Source of the DNA: Actinomycetes bacterium
Lineage (GTDB): Bacteria; Actinomycetota; Acidimicrobiia; Acidimicrobiales; SZUA-35
Direction: 5' to 3'
Assembly: GCA_024227975.1 (NCBI GenBank)
Contig: JAAETV010000683.1
Span: forward strand, 1-64,000
Length of the DNA stretch: 64,000 nucleotides
The notes under the pieces are model-generated. The model was not told the origin of the DNA, made no database searches, and was given only the letters and a program-made list of their open reading frames with translations. A program made the translations under genes and the position numbers. Each line of letters begins with the position of its first letter. The first letter of the stretch is position 1. Positions 59,659-64,000 of this stretch are shown piece by piece.

Positions 59659-61719
59659 ATGCTGGGGACTGACAACGGGGTCTTGATCGCCGGAGCAAAC
59701 GGAGCCGTCATACGACGGGGCCGACTCACGGTGGTCGTCGGCAACCCGACAGAAGCATTCACGGCGAGCAACCCCCTTCCGGGAGCCACTCTGGAGGCGG
59801 CTGATCGGCTGGCTGCCGCTGACACCTGGACCTTCGAAGAGGTGGCCGGAGCGCTCCATCAACTGGTCGTCGAGTACAACCCACTGGGTGTCGCCGCCTT
59901 CATCGATCTCGATGATGACCCGATGCTGTTCCTGTTCGATCAGGGCGAGGGGAATGAGCTGGAGGCCGATGGCAAGGCACGTGATCGGGGCCACACCCAG
60001 CACCGAGCCGAGGGCCGGTCGGGATGGACGACGACGATCGTCAGTGGCCCCATCATCCGCATCGGGTTGAAGGGGGCACCACCCCCCGACGGCTGGGCCC
60101 TGTTGCGTGAGGGCGCCGTGAGCGGCACATCGGCTCTAGCCCGGGTCTCGATGGCCGAAACGCCACTGGCCCGACCGGCGGCACCCCCAATTGTCGCTAG
60201 CGAGGCAGGCTCCGGTCCCGTCCCGGAACCGGAGCCTATGGCCGAGCCAACCGATGCTGAGCCCGAGCCAACCGATGCTGGGCCCGAGCCCGAGCCAACC
60301 GATGCTGGGTCCGGGTCGGGCCCGGAACTGGACCTGGCCGCAACCGTGGCCTTCACACCCGACTTCGCTCGCGGTTTGGGCGACCCCGACACAGACGAGG
60401 ACTCAGGATCCATTGAAGCTGAGGCCGACAGCGACAATCTCGATCAAGCGGTTGCGTCGGACGCCGCTGACAGTGATGAGGTAGCTGAGGCTGAGCAAGC
60501 AGAGCCCAAAGCCGATGGTGACGATGAGGGACCAGAACCGGTCCAGTCGGTAGGCGCGCCCGATCTCAGGAGCAAAGCAGGCCCAGGTGGCGATCTGGAA
60601 GCCCTGCTGTCACCAGACCTGGCCGAGAACCATGACGAGGCCGCCGAGGTCAATCTCGGTGCGGCAGCCAATGCAACCGTCGTCATTGATCCCTCACAGA
60701 TCGGGATCAGCCGTTTCGACCGAGAACACGCCAGCGCCGATGCGAGCGTCAACGATGGGGGCCCAGGTGTCCCCCCACCCCCAGTGGCATCGGCCGATAT
60801 CGCTCCCGTCCCAGGACTGGCTCCGCCCCCACCAGGACTCGCACCACCCTTCGACGGTCCACCGGCGGATGCTGGGCTCCCTCCTGGACTTGCCCCACCA
60901 CCAGGGCCTGGGTCGCTGTCTGATGGTCCGGCTCCTGATTCGGAACCCCCACCTGACTCACCTCCACCGCCACCCGGTTTGGGTTCGTTCGACGCCCCGC
61001 CCCCTCCCGGGCACGAACCCGACGCCATGCCCCCACCCGGTTTGGGTTCGTTCGACGCCCCGCCTCCTCCTGACCCGGCCCCTGATCAGGGGCCAACGCC
61101 CGTATCAGACCTGGCCCCGCCCCCACCCAGCTTGACTCCACCAGAGGCCGGACCGCCACCAGGGTCAGCCCCTTTCGATGCGCCGCCTCCACCAGGGCTC
61201 GCCCCACCGCCTGACGGCACTCCGCCACCAGGACCACCTCCACCGCTTGGTGCCCTACCCCCTCCCCCTGGAGGCCCAGGACCGGCCGGAGGTAGGCTCC
61301 CACCTCCTCCACCACCATCGGGATGGCCTGCTCCACCCGACCCTTCACCCCAGCCCTTGTCCGACTCCCCGAGCGATCAGCCGATCGGGTTCCTGTTCGA
61401 CGACATCAACCAGTTCCAGATCCCGATCACGGCAACGACGATCATCGGCTCGAACCCGAGTGAGGATCCTGACGCTGCCGCCGGCATTGCCGGCATGATC
61501 ACGATCGAAGATCCGAGTCTGGCCCCGGTCCAGGTCCGGATCAGGATCAATGGATCCCAAGTGACGGCCGAGGACGCTGCTGGTGGTGGTTCATGGATCG
61601 CCGAACCCGGTCAACCTTCGGCTCCCCTCACCTTGGTGGCCCGTGTCCTCAACGATGGCGACGCCATTCATGTCGGTTCCCAGAACTACACCTACCGTCC
61701 CAACAACGTAGGTCCCTGA
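59659..61719 (+). CDS. Proline-rich protein with FHA-like C-terminal domain
   Basis: 686 residues. N-domain (about 1-165; GVLIAGANGAVIRRGRLTVV, FEEVAGALHQLVVEYNPLGV) unrecognised; an acidic region (about 180-360) with PEPTDAG repeats; a Pro-rich part (about 370-570) with repeated PPPGLGSFDAPPPP; C-domain (about 585-680; ITATTIIGSNPSEDPD, PVQVRIRINGSQVTAEDAAG, LVARVLNDGDAIHVGSQNYT), which looks like an FHA domain with a weak phospho-Thr pocket. It is 7 bp before the kinase, a likely partner or substrate. Confidence 0.75.
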   Translation: MLGTDNGVLIAGANGAVIRRGRLTVVVGNPTEAFTASNPLPGATLEAADRLAAADTWTFEEVAGALHQLVVEYNPLGVAAFIDLDDDPMLFLFDQGEGNELEADGKARDRGHTQHRAEGRSGWTTTIVSGPIIRIGLKGAPPPDGWALLREGAVSGTSALARVSMAETPLARPAAPPIVASEAGSGPVPEPEPMAEPTDAEPEPTDAGPEPEPTDAGSGSGPELDLAATVAFTPDFARGLGDPDTDEDSGSIEAEADSDNLDQAVASDAADSDEVAEAEQAEPKADGDDEGPEPVQSVGAPDLRSKAGPGGDLEALLSPDLAENHDEAAEVNLGAAANATVVIDPSQIGISRFDREHASADASVNDGGPGVPPPPVASADIAPVPGLAPPPPGLAPPFDGPPADAGLPPGLAPPPGPGSLSDGPAPDSEPPPDSPPPPPGLGSFDAPPPPGHEPDAMPPPGLGSFDAPPPPDPAPDQGPTPVSDLAPPPPSLTPPEAGPPPGSAPFDAPPPPGLAPPPDGTPPPGPPPPLGALPPPPGGPGPAGGRLPPPPPPSGWPAPPDPSPQPLSDSPSDQPIGFLFDDINQFQIPITATTIIGSNPSEDPDAAAGIAGMITIEDPSLAPVQVRIRINGSQVTAEDAAGGGSWIAEPGQPSAPLTLVARVLNDGDAIHVGSQNYTYRPNNVGP
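60247..60312 (+). repeat. Tandem PEPTDA-coding repeat
   Basis: Three copies of GAGCCAACCGATGCTG with short GC-rich spacers inside the proline-rich gene. Protein-level low complexity; no sign of a mobile element. Confidence 0.8.
60971..61064 (+). repeat. Direct repeat coding PPGLGSFDAPP
   Basis: A 31-base unit starting CACCCGGTTTGGGTTCGTT occurs identically at 60971-61001 and 61034-61064. Identity at wobble positions suggests recent duplication within the proline-rich gene. Confidence 0.85.
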
Positions 61720-61726
61720 CCGAGTA

Positions 61727-63412
61727 ATGGCTGACGTCCCGTTCGAACTGGCCGGCATCGAGCCACTGAGGCTGATCGGCAACGGCGGTTTCGGGGAAGT
61801 GTGGCTGGCTCGCCAATCGAACATCGATCGTCAGGTTGCGGTCAAGGTCGGACACACCCCGATCGATGATCAGACCGTGCAGCTCCGCTTCGAGCGCGAG
61901 TGCATCGCCCTGGGTCGGCTCTCGGGTCATCCGAACATCATGGACGTCTTCACTGCCGGCCAGCTCGAAGATGGCCGCCCCTATCTGGTGCTGGAGTACA
62001 TCAGCGGTGGCACCCTATGGCAACGGATGCAGAAGAGTCCTCTGAGCCAGGAAGAAGTCCGGACTCTTGGCGTCCAGCTAGCCGATGCACTTCGCGTTGC
62101 CCACGCCGCCGGGGTTCTCCATCGAGATCTGAAGCCAGAGAACGTGCTCCTACGACCGGGGGGCGAGGCCGTTCTCGGTGACTTCGGCATCGCTCGACTT
62201 CACGACAGCGACAACACTACCACTCATGCCATCACGGCCAGCGTTGCCTACGCTGCCCCCGAGATCCTGTCAGGCAAGTCAGCCTCGGCCGCAGCCGATC
62301 TCTACGGCATCGGGATCTGCCTGCTGTCCAGTTGGCTGCGCAGGGTCCCCTTCGTCGAACCGACCGACGAGTCGATCCACCCGATCATCAACCGGGTCCT
62401 TTCGGAGGATGCCCCGGACCTGACCCAGCAAGGCATGTCGGAGTCGCTGTACTCGGTGATCAAGTCGTTGCTGGCCAAGGACCCGACAGACCGTCCCAAG
62501 TCGGCCGAGGATCTCCAGCATCAACTCCTCGACGTCTCGCTCGAGCTCGACGAGCCCTTGGCACCCACCGACCGAACCGCCAGCGACCTTCTTGGAAGGG
62601 GGGGTGGAGGGGCTACCTGGACACCACCGACCAGGCCCGCCCAAGGAGATCGGTGGCCAGCCAGCATGACCTCGACCAGCCTCGAGGAAGAAGGGACGAA
62701 GGGATGGGACCGGATCCGGTTGCTAGGAGCAGGCTTTGGTGCCCTCCTGCTCCTCGGCGGGCTACTGGTCTTCGCCCTCGCCGCCCTCGATGACGATTCG
62801 GACGAAACAGACCCTGGCCCGACCACCGAAACAAGCTTCGAATCATCATCAACCAGCTCCACTCAGACCTCGACCGACGAGGTAACCCGTGACAGGCCCC
62901 TCGTACTCCCCTTGAGCGTTGACGACACTGAACTAGGCCCAGGGACAACCGAGACGATTGACGACAACGGCCCCAGCTCATCGGGGTTCTGTGAGGAGAC
63001 ACCGACCACGGAAGGTCTGGTGGAATGGGAGGGTTCGACGCTGTCGGCAACCTCCCGATTCCCCATCATCTTCCAACAGCTGAGCCGCTTCGAGACGCCA
63101 GATGATGCCAGCGCCTACGTCAGCGCCTACCTGGATACAGCACTGTGTGACGAGTGGACGATCCCGGCTGAGGGCAACACACCGGAGATCGTTCTGTTGC
63201 CCTCGGTGGTGACACCGTCAACCATCCACGGCGATGAATCGGCCGAGGTCGTCTTCAGCGGATCGAGCAGCTTCCTGAGCCTGTTCGGCCGGACGGTTAT
63301 CATCAGGCGCCAGAACGACGTATACATCCTGTCGATCACCGGATTGGCTGAACGTGACCTCGAGGACCTCACCCCCCTGGTCGAGTTGGCCGTTTCCCGC
63401 CTCGAGCTCTAA
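61727..63412 (+). CDS. Transmembrane serine/threonine protein kinase (PknB-like)
   Basis: 561 residues. Kinase domain (about 8-270) with complete motifs: Gly loop LIGNGGFGEVWLA, Lys in VAVKVG, catalytic VLHRDLKPENVLL, LGDFGIARL, and APEILSG. Linker, one membrane helix (about 328-350), an acidic/Thr-rich stretch, and an extracytoplasmic domain (about 420-561) with paired Cys, FPIIFQQLSRFETPDDASAY. There are no PASTA repeats. It is read with the FHA-like gene before it and shares one base with the following gene. Confidence 0.92.
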   Translation: MADVPFELAGIEPLRLIGNGGFGEVWLARQSNIDRQVAVKVGHTPIDDQTVQLRFERECIALGRLSGHPNIMDVFTAGQLEDGRPYLVLEYISGGTLWQRMQKSPLSQEEVRTLGVQLADALRVAHAAGVLHRDLKPENVLLRPGGEAVLGDFGIARLHDSDNTTTHAITASVAYAAPEILSGKSASAAADLYGIGICLLSSWLRRVPFVEPTDESIHPIINRVLSEDAPDLTQQGMSESLYSVIKSLLAKDPTDRPKSAEDLQHQLLDVSLELDEPLAPTDRTASDLLGRGGGGATWTPPTRPAQGDRWPASMTSTSLEEEGTKGWDRIRLLGAGFGALLLLGGLLVFALAALDDDSDETDPGPTTETSFESSSTSSTQTSTDEVTRDRPLVLPLSVDDTELGPGTTETIDDNGPSSSGFCEETPTTEGLVEWEGSTLSATSRFPIIFQQLSRFETPDDASAYVSAYLDTALCDEWTIPAEGNTPEIVLLPSVVTPSTIHGDESAEVVFSGSSSFLSLFGRTVIIRRQNDVYILSITGLAERDLEDLTPLVELAVSRLEL

Positions 63413-64000
63413 TGAATCTGCCAGCTCGGCCGCGTCCCCCTGGGCGTCCGCAGTCCATGGCCGATCGCCTCCGCGGCCTGAACCCGGCCAGTTTCACCTC
63501 ACCCGTCGTTATCACTGCGGGGGTGGCCATCCTCCTCATACTGCTGCTCCCCTGGCTCCTCGGCTCCAGGTTCGACGCCCCGAACGAGACTGATCTCCAG
63601 TCTCAGGTGGCCGGACCCGAGATCACCCAGGCGTCGACGATCGAGGTGCCCCTGTCACTCCACGAGGTCGGCTTCGTCGGTGGCATCATCGATCCGACCC
63701 CAGCGGCTGAGGGGCCCGAGGCTACTAGCTACTGCAACAACAGCCCCTCTATCGATGGACTGGTCGATTGGAACGCAAATCGGCTCACAGAAGATGGTGG
63801 ACGTCGCCGGGTCGCCCAGATGGTGGCCCACTTCGAGTCCTCGATCCATGCCACTGCCTATCTTGACGCCAACTCTGGCCTGGCCACCTGTGAATCGTGG
63901 CAGGGGGGATCCGAGGACGAGCCCATCACCTTCACCGTGGCCGAAGTGACTCCGAGCCGGATCTTCGCCGACGAGACGAAGCAGTTCGAGCTCCAAGCTC
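63412..64000 (+). CDS. Membrane protein repeating the kinase's extracellular domain (incomplete at window end)
   Basis: ATG at 63412 shares its A with the kinase TAA. 196 codons are visible. A membrane helix at about 34-53 (VVITAGVAILLILLLPWLLG) follows a Pro/Arg-rich start. The outer part has SYCNNSPSIDGLVDWNANRL and FESSIHATAYLDANSGLATC, matching FCEETPTTEGLVEWEGSTLS and FETPDDASAYVSAYLDTALC in the kinase. So it looks like the sensor half of the kinase without a kinase domain. Stop lies outside the window. Confidence 0.8.
   Translation, partial: MNLPARPRPPGRPQSMADRLRGLNPASFTSPVVITAGVAILLILLLPWLLGSRFDAPNETDLQSQVAGPEITQASTIEVPLSLHEVGFVGGIIDPTPAAEGPEATSYCNNSPSIDGLVDWNANRLTEDGGRRRVAQMVAHFESSIHATAYLDANSGLATCESWQGGSEDEPITFTVAEVTPSRIFADETKQFELQA

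Noticed and set aside
60244..61340. Possible CRISPR or satellite array
   Set aside because: The repeats are in frame, encode Pro/Asp/Glu/Gly-rich sequence, and lack regular repeat-spacer structure.

Overview
The window is GC-rich, densely coding DNA from a motile actinobacterium, probably of the Acidimicrobiia. This placement is an inference from gene content and codon bias, not from a marker gene. It rests on a Gram-positive-type FliW/CsrA pair, a WhiG/FliA-type sigma factor, a DUF501 protein beside an exopolyphosphatase, an enolase-FtsB pair, and a one-component PknB-like kinase. There are no rRNA genes, insertion sequences or CRISPR arrays, and one tRNA gene.

Positions 1-28.7 kb are a flagellar superlocus. 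The left arm reads on the minus strand: flgB-flgC-fliE-fliF-fliG-fliH (rod, MS ring, C ring, export regulator; fliH runs off the window), then fliD-fliS-a FliT-position protein, a flagellin, a decayed flagellin pseudogene, and flbD-motA-motB-fliL. A divergent region at 11.2-11.4 kb starts the plus-strand export-gate operon fliM-fliN-fliO-fliP-fliQ-fliR-flhB, followed by a pseudo-GTPase gene, fliW and csrA. A second flagellin converges on csrA. The filament-cap operon fliA-flgN-flgK-flgL reads on the minus strand from 23.3 kb and is divergent from flhA, which is followed by an FlhF-like gene whose GTPase motifs are gone.

Positions 27.8-45.3 kb hold chemotaxis and signalling genes: an HDOD protein; a minus-strand MCP-cheB-cheR operon; a plus-strand operon of a 51-residue MCP-tail peptide, cheA, cheW, cheY, a second cheB and cheR, cheX, a second cheY, a CheX-like gene and an HDOD-GGDEF diguanylate cyclase; then nhaA and an NIT-domain receptor. 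Nine candidate sigma-28-type promoters can be read in front of these operons, six of form CTCA-N16-(G/T)(C/T)CGA and three of form TAAA-N15/16-NCCGA. They tie the locus into one FliA regulon that includes the HDOD gene. Both flagellin mRNAs carry a start-proximal hairpin with GGA motifs in the loop, as expected of CsrA targets relieved by FliW.

Positions 45.4-64 kb are mostly housekeeping: a CAP-domain lipoprotein, a serpin fragment beside tRNA-Leu(UAA), a RecB/Cas4-type nuclease, a YbhN-family membrane protein, Maf, a crotonase-fold protein, an acetyltransferase, and the actinobacterial eno-ftsB-DUF501-ppx neighbourhood. That neighbourhood is split by a carbon-monoxide-dehydrogenase-type gene set (coxS, coxM, two XdhC proteins, MobA-like, coxG) that lacks the catalytic coxL. 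The right edge holds a proline-rich FHA-like protein, a transmembrane Ser/Thr kinase, and a membrane protein repeating the kinase's extracellular domain.

The most unusual system is the pair of paralogous, P-loop-less FlhF-like proteins, one directly after flhB and one directly after flhA, the two export-gate genes that carry cytoplasmic docking domains.
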